Source: Hyalella azteca (taxonomy: Eukaryota; Arthropoda; Malacostraca; Amphipoda; Hyalellidae). Taken from it: a stretch of 64,000 bases of DNA. The stretch is from the NCBI RefSeq assembly GCF_000764305.2, contig NW_025947406.1, forward strand, positions 1,946 to 65,945, in the 5' to 3' direction. Below are positions 27,161 to 39,707 of the stretch, in pieces (within the stretch, counting starts at the first letter, position 1; each line of letters starts with the position of its first letter). The translations under genes were made by a program, and so were the position numbers. The notes beneath the pieces were generated by a model. That model had not been told where the DNA came from. It did not search any database and saw only the letters and a list, made by a program, of their open reading frames with translations.

Positions 27161-27534
27161 GATGGCGACTGCGGATAGATAGCGTCGTCAAGCGCAATTG
27201 GGCTTCGAATGGCCGGCTGCGAGGCACGGCAAATTTCGATCTTAGCACTCGAATTAAACGTTAAGTAATACACTTAATTTATCCGCCTACTATTAATTTT
27301 TCTTCATTTACCCGGCTATTATTTCAGTCTATTATACCAGGCAAATTTTGATTTCGGCACTCGAATTTAATGCCAGGACTGGTATTAATTTGATTGCCTA
27401 TTAATCCAGTTTATTACAGTCGACGAATTTCGATCTTGACTCTTGAATTGAATGCCATGTATTTCACTAATTTTCCCACATTGTAATTTTGTTTATTACA
27501 TTGTCATCTTGACTCGGTGCATTTAAATCCCACT
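27161..27534. other. Intergenic spacer with a diverged internal repeat
   Basis: The sequence repeats a motif around gcaaatttcgatcttagcactcgaatt in altered form at about 27230, 27340 and 27423, suggesting an old tandem duplication of about 90-110 bp. No gene was recognised. Confidence 0.5.
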
Positions 27535-27701
27535 TTTTAGCGCATTTTCTCATTTATGGGAAAAATGCACTATTGTGCTCGCCATGTCCGTCCGTCCGTC
27601 TGTCTGTCTGTCTGTCCGTCTGTCCGTGACCTCAAGTTTTCGTCGACGAGAAAATGCGCTCTCTGTCACTCACTGCAGTGAGTATTGAGTTATATTTTTT
27701 T
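27535..27701 (+). mobile_element. Short non-autonomous Helentron-like element (HINE), copy C
   Basis: Same structure as copies A and B, with a (CCGT/CTGT)n tract of about 40 bp, the inverse gagaaaatgcgct, and the palindrome ctcactgcagtgag near the 3' end. It lies about 200 bp left of the first copy of the 8-kb duplication. Confidence 0.85.
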
Positions 27702-29822
27702 TATGTTATGCGATTGGTACTAATTTATAAATTAAAACGTTGAACAATTCTGAGTTTTACTTTCCAGTCAATTTCCAGCCTGGCCATTAAATTAAGAGGT
27801 AGTTTACATGTAATGTGAATACTCATTATCAATAAATGATAATTGCAATGCTGTTGAGCTAACAATGATAATTGCAGTAATTTTGAATATTGCTGAATGT
27901 CTTATGAAGCAGCAAAAACTTACGATTTGACGGCAAAAAATATTGAATAAATGGCGTATATATAGAAATAAAATAACATATTAATCAATTCTGTACCACA
28001 TAACTAGTTTCCAAAATTCCAATTCACATTTTTCCAATGGAAAACACAAATAAAATGAAAAAAAATCTTTCACCCTGATTTATTGACGGTAAGTCCTGGG
28101 AAATCGTTCCATGTTCCGTCCATTTATGGCTGTAGCGCTTGGAAGTTTTTCTGATGGCACTTCATCACGCCCATAAACCCATAAATGGCCATCAGCTTAC
28201 CTACGCAGATGAAATTTTTCGGAATAAGATAGAGAATCTTTTTATATCTTTCCTTCTTGATATTCTGTCTCAAACTTTGGCTTCAACTTTTTTCTAATAG
28301 ATCGATTCATGTCTCAGGATTTACATATGTCACAGAAAAAGCTTTGGGATTATATTTCGTGCTGAATTATTGGTTTTGTCAAGAAAATGGATAGGCTACT
28401 GGTTGAGGATATTCTGAAGTGCGTTAGTTAATCCAATTTATCCTTTAACAAATGAGCTGAAATGTGTTTTATATGAGATAATTATGATTCAAATAAATTA
28501 GGTTTCGTGTATAATTATCATCAGATAAATCTTATAAGATTGTTGTCATACGACCCACAATATAAGCCATGACAACTTGAATAAAACATTTCTCTAATAT
28601 TTTAGGTTATGTTAAAAATAAATAGGTTAAAGAAAATAAATAAAAAAAGGTCCTCAGTAAAAATGGCTTCTAAAATCTACAGTTGATACTTTGCTGCATA
28701 ACTAATTTTTCAGTTTTTTCACTATTCGTCCCTCAAAAATGCAGAGAAAGCTTGTGTACTTTTCATGATTTGATTGTTCATTTAGGACTTAATACTCGTG
28801 TACTCAACAGATATTGGAATATTCCTACCTAGTATAAGAATTGATCTTCTTAGAGAAGTTTGACAACTGCCCACTTGAGAGCACTGTTACCAGCGACCTT
28901 CAGAAATGCCTGGCGTGATATTAACATGCATGGAAGAGGTCGCCTCGAGCAACCAACTTCGGTTGGCTCCACTCCAAGAGATGAAAAATTCAATGTAACC
29001 TTGGGACTCAGCTGCTGTCTAAACTGTCTTAATTTGGGCGTCGCTTTTCAATTGGAAAAGTTCTCGCCACTCAAAGGCCGTTTGGTCTCATTCCATCGGC
29101 CCCGCGTAAACGTCTCTGTTGTTATGGCGATGACTCCTTCCCTCTCCTTCCAACTCCGTTCCCCTCTCTCTTTCGTCGTGCCGGTTTATTCTTAAAGAAC
29201 TTGTTAGAGGAGCGTCTAGGGCTCTGTAAATGATGTTAACTTTTCGAGATATCTCCAACTTGGATGAAGCACATCCCATCGTCTCTTGCACGCCCCCCTC
29301 TCACTCTTCCACAGCTTTCTTCTCTCGATGAAGTTTTGTATAATCGACATCAAGGATTACATAATTGAGCTTAACTTTTATGAAAAATTACCTCTGAGGA
29401 CACGGCGAAATTTTTTGGTTAAAAGTGATTGTGGTACGGCGAGAAATTTGAAGTTAACTTGACGTCAACTAATTTTGCTGTTCCTGTATCGACTTTCAAA
29501 ACACTCCGCAGAAAATCTATTTAATTTTGTATCTCAAATAATTTCGAATATTATCAAATACCATGCGAACCTTCCTCATTAAAGTTTTTTGAAGATTTCC
29601 CGTACTTATTACTGACATTGGTCTCAAACCCGCTGATCTGCGTTTATTTTCTTCCTGACCTGACTAGCCCAGTGAATTTCTGAAGAGCTCATTAGGTGCG
29701 ATAATCCAATTTGCAAATTAAGTCTTCAGACGCAATGCAATTCTCCGTAGCTGCCGTTCGACTTTACTTCCCAGCGCCTGCTGTTAATTGAGGACAACTT
29801 GCCCTCGAGGCTGCCTATCTCA

Positions 29823-29936
29823 GAGCATTCGTAGACTCCATTCAAAGTGAACGTTCGTTGACTTTATTCAAGGCGAGCGTTCGTAGACTACGTTCTATGC
29901 GAGTGTTCGTAGACTACGTTCATGGCGTCTTACGGG
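29823..29936. repeat. Gcgttcgtagactcc minisatellite, copy 1 left part
   Basis: About four imperfect units of roughly 26-32 bp built on gcgttcgtagactccattca. The array resumes at 30296 after an unrelated insert of about 350 bp. The same array in copy 2 (39708-40345) is uninterrupted and much longer. Confidence 0.85.
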
Positions 29937-30295
29937 ACAAATAAAGACACTTTTTTTGGTCTCTATATAGAACCCAGTATGAATAACAGATAATCTCAAG
30001 TTACACAAATACAAGTACATAGAAAAAGATTATAATCATTATAAATCAGTTCATCTATTTAACAGAGTAATTACTATGCGATTACAGTGGCAACACTTGG
30101 TACTTACTCTAATAAGAGGTTCCGGTGAAATGAATCTAAATACTAAAAGTTGGAATGAAGTTTACTACTGTTGTATTCATCGAGGTGACGTTTATATATA
30201 AACAAAATCTTATTTTTACAATTTAAATCTAATTCTAAATTTCTGAATATTTTATTACATCAATTCAAAATCGTGAACGAGACTGCTACAACTCT

Positions 30296-30426
30296 ATTCA
30301 AAGTGAGTGTTCGTAAACTCCATTCACGGTGAGCGTTCGTGGACCGCATTCAGGGCGAGCGTTCGTTGTCTCCTTTCTAGGCGAGCGTTCGTGGACCGCA
30401 TTCAGAACGAGCGTACGTAGACTCCT
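30296..30426. repeat. Gcgttcgtagactcc minisatellite, copy 1 right part
   Basis: About five imperfect units of the same motif (gtgttcgtaaactcc, gcgttcgtggaccgc, gcgtacgtagactcc). It is the other half of the array at 29823-29936. Confidence 0.85.
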
Positions 30427-33400
30427 ATCTATGCTAGACTCAATTCTAGGCTTCAAGGCTTAAGAGCTAATGGACTCTGTCGCTTCAAATCATCGATGCT
30501 CCTGAACACCAGCTCTATAAAGTCAATGCAGACTCCAGCCTTGCTGCGTTTGTGACTAGAACTATCACGGCATCGGGCAGTCGAAATTGCCTAGCTTAAA
30601 TGTTTAACAATTGAAGCTCGAAATTGTGGCTGAATAATTCCAGACCGTCGTAAAATCGTGCTCAAAGGAATACGAGTCAGATAATATTTTGATATTATCT
30701 GAATTGGGATAATAATTTTTTAAAGTTTAGTCTAAAGCCATTGTCCCGTCATATTTAATAATTAATAATTTATTAATTGTAATAGTTTAATATAGACTCA
30801 TAGTTTATAATTTTTAATAGTTCAATCTGGAGTCATAGTCCCGTTAGCATAGCGTCATAGCTCAGCTGGCCAAATTTAACAGTCGTGCTTTCCAGGCATC
30901 CCCGACATAGGAAATATTACCAGGCGAAGGATCTTCTAAATAGTAATTTACCAATAATATTTTTTAATTTCTAAATAAATTTAATCGAACTTTCATAGAG
31001 ATCCCTCATGTAATATTTTTGTTCCGACCTTCAGTCGTGTTTTTGCCTGTCACCGAAGTTTACCTGTCAGTTCATATCTTGCTTTCAATTCTACCGGCCT
31101 TAGGAGCGAATTATTTCGGTAAGTTAGTATCACGCTCCAACTTATTTGTTCATTATTATTTTACAAAAATAGTTTTATCTACAACTTGCGCCGAAATTTT
31201 CGACTTAATTGATTAATTGCTGATATTCTGCATCGAAATTTTCAAATTATGAGATTGATAGTTAATTTACTGTATTAATCTTACAGAAACAAATAGTGTT
31301 GTCCCCAGATTCTGAATAACCCCTTTTGAAACACGTGTGTCGAAAATTCACTTGAGCCAAGGGGCTTAAAATAACTGTGATTTAATTCGTCACCAAATTA
31401 AATATCTGCATAAAACATTATTGAATTGGATTTTCGTGCGAATTATTTTACTTAATTAAATTTAAGGCAAAGGAGATGTGATGAATCACATTAATCATCC
31501 AATAAATGATAAACTAGGTTCATGATTCTTGAGATTCTGCTAAATTGATTCACCTAACTCATACGGACTTGTATCAAACATGTATCTTGCTCAAGTGTCC
31601 AAGGCGAACTTTTTCACATTGGTTGGGGAAATAAGTTTGGTTTAGTTTCCTCTCTACAACAATTAATTTTATTTTTTGTCAATTTATTGTATCGTCAATC
31701 GATTGATTGCTAGTGCTGTTTTGTTTATTCTCAACAGAAATATTCCAAATTACGCGCAGTTACGAAATTCAGTAAATTTCAATTGCGTTTGCCGCCTGAC
31801 ATGCAGTGGACTAGATAATAAATTTACCCCTAAGAGTTTGTCTACAGATCATCTCAAAATATTTACCACTGAAAATTGTTTTTTCGCTCGCCACACACGT
31901 AGCCAGTTTATTGTTATGCGTGGATATTTGACTGAGAAAATACCCCGAACATTTTTTCTAGGCCAAAGCGTAGCTTATAGGTTAAGAACTGCTCCTGGTT
32001 CACGAGTGTTGATTGTAATAATGAAGAATTTTCATGCGGAAAACGCTGCAAAGTTTCTTATATTAAGTTTTAGATCCATTTCTTTTGCAATTTGCATCCG
32101 ATGTTAAATCTACGACACACCACCACTTCTAATTTATGACATACGAACTACGACACGAGCTCGAGCTTTTGGCGAAAAACTTTTTAGGTGATTTATAGAT
32201 TATTTCTTGCATGCGAATAAATAACAATAGAGTCTCACGTGAAAGCAGCCAATGCGAGACAGACGATAAGGATAAAACTTTTAAGGTCTAGTAAGGATCG
32301 GCGAACAGCACCTCTCTTCTTGGCATAGATCAATGCGATAAAATTATTCAAGATCCGATGATAAATTTTCGCTCTTTGAGGTTTCTGAAAAAATCAATTC
32401 CGGATCAGAGCCATTTTAGTTTACTTCGAGGGTACATGATGAGAATAGCAGAAAGAATTTAGATGAAAACTAAATAATTAAAGATAAATAATTGAATTCT
32501 GATGCATTGTTAAAGCCGTATTAATGAAATGAATTTATTGTGTAAATAACATGTATCGTTTCGGTGCAAAACACAATAGAATAACACTGTTACAGTTTTG
32601 GTCTGAATTAGCTAACAGTTAATTCCGTTATTAAATATCTATTTTTAAAGCTCAAAGTAGTGCGAGTCTCAAGCGAAAGTCGAGAAGATAATCTTCGTTA
32701 ACTGCGCGGCCAATATTTGTGGGCTGAAAAGAAATCGACGACGGACATTTGTGCAGCATATTTGCACTAGAGCCAACAATGCAACTGGAGGCGCTCTTTC
32801 ATTTGCTGGACAAAGCTTGTCTTGCTTCGCCTTGAAGACAAGTAATTATATAGGTGGTATTTACGATGATAAATACAGGGTTTCATGGTTATATATAATA
32901 ATTATAGTTATTATGTTTAATGTTTGACGCGTGGAAAAATGATCAAAATCTAAGCTCCCTGTCATTCTGTATCTAGTTTCTTGCTACAACGCGAAAAATT
33001 TTCGTTCGAAAGAACGAAAATATTTTTCGGTAAAAATGTTGCTGGAAAAATTCAGGTTTCTGTTCGGTAATGAGGCAAGTTTAACGGAATTTCATTTTAT
33101 TTTTGGATAGCATTTTGTACTAAATTTATAACCCAGCCTATAATTTTTTATTTGAAATCATGTTCAAAAATTTTGTCCTTTTTATTAGTATTAATCAATG
33201 CGATTGAACATTCAATCTATGATTCGTTGAATAAATCTTAAAATAACATCCACTACATTTTCCTACTTTATTCGAAAAGTTAATAGTAAAAAGAAACCGT
33301 TTTATAAATTTTGTAAATCTTATTAATATTAACATTCTGATGATGATAATTATAAAAAAATAACTTGGAATCCCTGACAGCAAAATATAATTTGATTCGT

Positions 33401-35512
33401 ACATTAGCTACTTCTGCCATGGGGCTGCGCAATGTTCATGGAATCAACATTCTTTAATTTGCAATAAAATGTTTTATTTGATGTGCAAAAATCTCCGGAG
33501 TGCATGATGTCGCTAAATTCCTAGGTTCAGAATTGATAAATAAGTTCATGAAACAATGTGACTCTGAATTTGCTTTGCATTATAACGATTCGATTAACAT
33601 TTCCTTAAGTCTCCCCCTTGTTTGCTGATAAAGCCGATAAATTTTATTATTTAAAATATTATTATGAGTTTCCGGTGACTTACAAATCAATTGCTATAAG
33701 AGGGTTTATAAAATTAAATTTTCACTCGAAATTAGTTTTAATATTTCGGAGTTTAATTTTCTATTAATAAATTACTTAATGTTTTAATAGGTGTTAATTT
33801 AACATCGTTGTTATCATTTTAGTCGCATGATACCGCGTTTTAAGCTCTTGTTTTATTTAACTCAAATCCCATTTCACATTTATTATTCTTGCGGAGATTT
33901 CCAAGTACTCTTACTTGTTAAAAAATTCTGAAATGACACCAAACTTCCAAACTAAATTCTTTGGAGCTGTTCCACGTACCGCGTGATTTAAGACCCCAGC
34001 GTTGCTACGGTCATGGCAGAATGTCTCGGTCTGCAGCCATTACTGTTCACTCCATCTCATGTCAGATATCGGCAACGAGCCTTCCAATCCTCAAATGAAA
34101 GTCGCATTAGAATTGCAGAGATTTCTGACGCTGGCTTCGTGTTCTGGATTTCGCATTTGCACCTTCTTCCATTGAGTTATTTCTAGTAAACTTATTTCTG
34201 CTTTTCCGCCGTTTATTATATATCATAAATTTAAATATAATTTTATAAAACGGGGCTCTGATGGGAGTACTTCATTTTTAATACTAGGAACTTGGCTTGG
34301 AATGACAAGATAAGCAATCCCGGTTAATGCCGGCTAGCCTGTGTGTATGTTACCTAATTTTAAACATTACTTGATTACTTTAATTTTGTTCAAAAAATTG
34401 AAATTAAAATTTCTTAATTTGTTCTTCTATTCATAGTATTTCAGTAAGCCTGTATTTTTAGCATGAGATAAATGTCTACTGCTTGATCAATTTAAGGAAC
34501 GTTAATATTTTCGTTGGCATTAATGAACACGTAATTCTTGTATACCCTTTTGCTCCAAACATATGAAATTTTGGTATTTTTCTACCACGATATTTTTGCC
34601 TCGAGATTCAGTAGCTCGAGATGAAATCACTTGCTGTGAAATAACACTGGAAGCAATAACTTGCCCCCAGATTGCGAAAATAGAACACATGAAATAATTT
34701 AAAGCGAGGAATTCGAGACAATTTTCCGGTAGGTTTATCCTGACGCCATCTTTAGCGGGGATTCATCTTATTAATCTTCTACTTTTGGACCTGGTCGACT
34801 AACGTCGGAAAGTAATAATTTGGAGAACCGATCGCAACACACAGTAACAGTGTAAATTTATGTGACTTTACACGAGCGATTTTGTCTTGCAAGTCAAAAG
34901 TTTGTCACGGAAAACTTTATCGCATTTTTTCGAAAGTTATTTATTTTTGTAAAGTTTTATATATTTTTCCAACGTATGTAATTTTCAGATAATTATTAAA
35001 ACCTCATGGGAAACTGAAGAAAAAATTGAGCAAATCAAGCAATTTTTTTGAAGAAGGTATAAATAATATTAATTATTAAAATAGAATAAATCAATCGGAT
35101 TACCTGGACATGTCTGCAATTAAAAAATGTTCTAACATAAAATGAAGTAATTTACTTCTTAGAAATCTACGAATAAATTTTAATTTAGACATTTATCGAT
35201 ATAATCAATTATTTCCATATTGTTTTTAATTTATTTACCTCGGAATTTTCTTATTCGTCTACAAATAACTATATTCAACTGGCCCTAATTGTTCTCAGAA
35301 GATAAATAGTAGCTCCTTATTGAAAATAAAGCACTCAATGGTCAATATAATATCTACGAGTAATTGAAGTTTTTCTTTCCCATTTCCACGTCCGGATTTA
35401 ACAGCTAGGCAAAATGTAGTAATTTTCAATTACTTTGATCAAGATAGAGTATTTAATTTAATTTGCGGTTTTAGAATATTGCCGCCTCTAGCGTTATCAC
35501 AAAACACGTGCA

Positions 35513-35684
35513 TTTTTAGCGCATTTCCTCATTTATGGAATAAATGCACTATTGTGCTCGCCATGTCCGTCGGTCTATCCGTCTGTCCGTCCGTCTGACC
35601 GTCCGTCCGTGACCTCAAGTTTTCGTCGACGAGAAAATGCGCTCTCTGTCACTCATTGCAGTGAGTACTGAGTTATATTTTTTC
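35513..35684 (+). mobile_element. Short non-autonomous Helentron-like element (HINE), copy D
   Basis: Starts with tttttagcgcatttcctc, has a microsatellite of about 44 bp, then gagaaaatgcgct and a palindrome with one change (ctcattgcagtgag). Its left edge coincides with the right end of the 8-kb duplication copy 1: homology to copy 2 runs up to caaaacacgtgcattttta and then stops. Confidence 0.85.
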
Positions 35685-37556
35685 TAGTACTCTCGCTTTG
35701 AAGCGTCATCCTGGGCTTGGTGTTATTAGTCATAAAGAAAGTTTCGTAATCGGATTTGTAGAGCCAGGCTTTGGAAGTGGGCTCTGAGATGCCAAGCTAT
35801 ATTTGAGTCATCAGAACCGTCTGCGCTCGAATTAAATTATATTATGTTTGTTATGCGAATGTGTTCCAACGAAATTAGTGTCAAGACGCGTGGTTTTTAC
35901 CAGGGACTAAGTTATACTTTCTGTTTTTTCAGCACCAACTCTTTGATATTATTAAATCGTAGATCGTGGTAATTCCCTGATGTTATTCAGTCATACCGTT
36001 CATTATAAAATATGCTTTATTCTCGATTTTAACATATCAAAACTGCGATCGAATTAACTTTTAGTTGAATATCAGAAATACACAGCCGAATAGTTTAAGT
36101 TTAAAAGCTTTTGTTGATGGAAGTTTATTTAAAACTACCAATATTTTTGTGGAGAGGTGCATCGAGTTATTCCAGAATGATTCACTGTGACAGCGAAGGC
36201 AGACCTGCGAGAAAAGTCAGAATGTGCGACGTTCAGGTTGGTCATTTATCCGGAACTGACGGCTTCATCTGTCGGTAAGATTCAGAGTCCGGACACACCC
36301 GACGATTTTGTCACCAAAATCACGGGTGAAAATATATCACCTTCCTCACGCTCTTTGCAAAGTGTAATTTATGCTTTTGCTCATGAGAAACGCATGTCTA
36401 ATATAAACAATTTCAGATCATATGAATACAAATATTATTCAATATCCGTTGAACCCAATGTAAAGGATTAAAATTAATATTCAATTTTTGCGGAATAAAT
36501 GTTCGTATACTAATAAGGAAACGGAATTTGAATCCACAGTTTACATGACGTAAGAGATTAGAAGAATCATTCAGTACTAATGGAAATTAAACCTCAAATC
36601 CTGACTGCGAAATCTCTGCCAGAGCGTCCATAGTAAACTCGTTTACTCAATTGACTGAAATTGGACGAAAGCTAATCAAAGGGGTCCGAGCCGGACCGGA
36701 TGAATGTCCGACTACGAACGACTAAGTGTTTTTAAAAAATGTTAGCTTGAATAGAGTGCGAGCGAATAGAGCGTTATTGCACAGCGACTGTATTCATTTA
36801 CGATATTAATACTTAAATCTTTTTAGTTGCAGATGATCTGAATTTCACTTTGGTAGCTTCCCGTTACATATTTAAATTATGTTATACTAAATTCACTGAT
36901 ATTTAATATTGAACATTAATGACGTTTCGTAATATGGCTATCGTTTCTACTTAAAGTTAATCATCTCGAAGAATTTTTGAAAAAAAATTGTAACAGCTGA
37001 GAGTCAAAACTCACAGTAGAATAGTTTGTGTTGCATCCTGGCAATAATATTATAATGTTTTCAATTTTGTCACGATACGGAATTTATTCGCTCTTAAATT
37101 CTCCAGAAACGTACATCAGAGTCAGCTCTCTTAAATGATAGAATTGTGAAAGTAGCAATGAAAAGGGTAAAAGTTGCAGTGATAAGTGTGAACCGTGCAA
37201 TGTAATGTGTGAACGTTGCAGTGCGATCGGTGCAATGAAAAGTGTGAACGTGCAGTGTCAATTATTTACGTTTTAATGTAATTGTGAGCGCTGGAGTGGA
37301 GATACCCGCAAAAAATTTGCTCGATTCGATGAAAATTAGTATTAACCACAATTGGTTTATAAAGTTCCGGTAGGAGTACCTCAAACAACGAGCTAACTTT
37401 AATGGTCAGTGTTAATTTATGCAAATATTTAACACTAACGCCCTATACATCATGCCCGATTTATTTCTATTGCTTCCTCCCTGGGAAATAGTGCTTGAAA
37501 GCTTGAAAGTCTGCGGGCTATTTAGCTCGGTCATCAGCACCCCAACACCGTGCATT
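35685..37556. other. Spacer between the two 8-kb copies
   Basis: Unique AT-rich sequence. The plus frame 36187-36471 (94 codons) has no recognisable domain. A loose repeat of gtgaacgttgcagtg-like units occurs at about 37145-37260. Nothing else was recognised. Confidence 0.5.
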
Positions 37557-37632
37557 TATCAGTATTCATCAGCATATATCAGCATTTATCAGCATTTATC
37601 AGCATTTATCAGCATTTATCAGCATTTATCAG
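37557..37632. repeat. 10-bp minisatellite (cagcatttat)n
   Basis: About seven copies of tcagcattta at a 10-bp period, ending exactly where the second copy of the 8-kb segment begins. Confidence 0.92.
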
Positions 37633-38390
37633 ATATGAAACAACAAAAACTTAATATGTGACGACAAAAAATATCGACTAAATGGCGTATATATGGAAAT
37701 ATGTTAAAATTATATTAATCAATTGTGAACCACATAACTAGTTTCCAAAATGCCAATTCACATTTTTCCAATGGAAAACACACATAACATGAAAAAAATC
37801 TTTCAGCCGGATTTATTGTCGGTAAGTCCTGGGAAATCGTTCCATGTTCCGTCCATTTATGGCTGTCGCGCTTAGAAGTTCTTCTGATGGCAGTTCGTCA
37901 CGCCCATAAACCCATAAATGGCCATCAGCTTACCTACGCAGATGAAACTCTTCGGAATAAGACAGAGAATCTTTCTATATCTTTCCTTCTTGATATTCCG
38001 CCTCAAACTTTGGCTTAAACTTTTTTCTAATAGATCGATTTATGTCTCGGGATTTATGTCTCAGGATTTATGTTTCACAGAAATCATCGGGATAAAATTT
38101 CGTGCTGTATTAATGGTTTTGTCAAGAGAATGGATAGGCTAATGGTTGAGGATATTTTGAAGTACGTCAGGAAATACAATTTATCTTATAATTAATGAGT
38201 TGAAATGTGTTTTATATGCGATAATTATGATGATTAAAATAAATTGCCTTTCATGCATAATTATCATCAGATAAATCAGATACGATTGTTGTCATAAGAT
38301 CCAAAACAGCCATGACCAACTTGAATACTACATTTCTTTAATATTTTAGGTTATATTAAAAAGATATAGAGTAAAGAAAATAACTTTAAA

Positions 38391-38527
38391 ATTATAACTT
38401 AGTACTCACTGCAGTGAGTGACAGAGAGCGCATTTTCTTGTCGACGAAACGTGAAGTCACGGACAGACGGACGGACATGACGAGAACAATAGTGCCTTTT
38501 TTCCATAAATGAGAAAATGCGCTAAAA
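38391..38527 (-). mobile_element. Short non-autonomous Helentron-like element (HINE), copy E, inverted
   Basis: Minus-strand copy. On the plus strand it shows ctcactgcagtgag (38406-38419), agcgcattttct, a very short GGAC/AGAC microsatellite, and gagaaaatgcgct at the right. The equivalent place in copy 1 (about 28643-28648, within aaataaaaaaaggtcc) is empty. Confidence 0.85.
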
Positions 38528-39707
38528 AGGTCCTTTGTATAAATAGCTTATAAAATCAACAGATGATCTTTTGCTGCACAACAGGGCTAGTTTTTCATTT
38601 TTTTTTTTCATTATCCCCCCTCAAAAATGTACAGAAAACTTTTCATGATTTGATTGTTCATTTAGGACTTAATACTCGTGTACTCAACAGATATTGGGAT
38701 ATTCTTGCCTATTACATAAATTAATCTTGTAAGAGATGTTTGACAAGTGCCCACTTGAGCGCACTGTTACCAGCGACCTTCAGAAATGCCTGGCGTGATA
38801 TTAACATGCATGGAAGAGGTCGCCTCGAGCAACCAACTTCGGTTGGCTCCACTCCAAGAGATGAAAAATTCAATGTAACCTTGGGACTCAGCTGCTGTCT
38901 AAACTGTCTTAATTTGGGCGTCGCTTTTCAATTGGAAAAGTTCTCGCCACTCAAAGGCCGTTTGGTCTCATTCCATCGGCCCCGCGTAAACTTCTCTGTT
39001 GTTATGGCGGTGACTCCTTCCCTCTCCTTCCAACTCCCTTCCCCTCTCTCTTTCGTCATGGCGGTTTATTCTTAAAGAACTTGTTAGAGGAGCGTCTAGG
39101 GCTCTGTAAATGATGTTAACTTCTCGAGATATCTCCAACTTGGATGAATCACATCCCATCGTCTCTTGCACGCCCCCCTTCTTACTCCTCCACAGCTTTC
39201 TTCTCTCGATGAAGTTTTGTATAATCCATATCAAGGATTTCATAATTGAGCTTAACTTTTATGAAAAATTACCTCTGAGGACAAGGCGAAATTTTTTGAT
39301 TAGGAGTGGATGTGGTACGGCGAGAAATTTGAAGTTAACTTCACGTCGAGTAATTTTGCTGTTCCTGTACCGATTTTCAAAACACTCCTCAGAAAATATA
39401 TTTAATTTTATCGCTCAAATAATTGAGAATATTATCAAATACCCTCTGCGAACTTCCCTCATTAAAGTTTTTTGAAGATTTCCTGTACTTATTAATAACA
39501 TTGGTCTCATTCCCGCTGATCTGTGTTTGATTTCTTCTCGACCTGACTAAGCCAGTGAATTTCTGAAGAGCTCATTAGGTGCGATAATCCAATTTGTAAA
39601 TTAAGTCTCTTCAGACGCAATGCAATTCTCCGTAGTTGCCTTTCGACTTTACTTCCCAGCGCCTGCTGTTAATTGAGGACAACTTGCCCTCGAGGCTGCC
39701 TATCTCA

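Larger units (their letters stand above)
27903..35512 (+). repeat. About 8-kb segmental duplication, copy 1
   Basis: Collinear with 37633-45850. Landmarks pair as 27952/37683 (atggcgtatatat), 28881/38761 (gcactgttaccagcgacc), 33981/44311 (ccgcgtgatttaagacc) and 35480/45820 (ttgccgcctctagcg). Divergence is mostly moderate, but about 28845-29330 is distinctly more similar. Copy 1 alone has an insert of about 350 bp at 29938-30288 and one of about 265 bp at 30648-30912. Open frames inside (for example 28860-29195 and 31676-32107) are either disrupted in the other copy or changed mainly by amino-acid-altering differences, so no gene is supported. Confidence 0.93.

Noticed and set aside
28860..29195. 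Conserved 111-codon gene (partner 38740-39075)
   Set aside because: The differences between the two copies are mainly amino-acid-changing, so the frame shows no sign of protein-level selection.
29088..29291. Minus-strand peptide with a MGCASSK acylation-like start
   Set aside because: The MGC is internal to the frame, copy 2 differs by mostly non-synonymous changes, and the other strand is open as well. Most likely chance.
30855..30905. tRNA gene or tRNA-derived SINE (tagctcagctgg resembles an A box)
   Set aside because: No B box, clover-leaf pairing or tail could be found downstream. The match is limited to one short box.
31676..32107. 143-codon plus frame as a gene
   Set aside because: The matching place in the second 8-kb copy (about 41390-41990) is broken by frameshifts and insertions, and no domain is visible.
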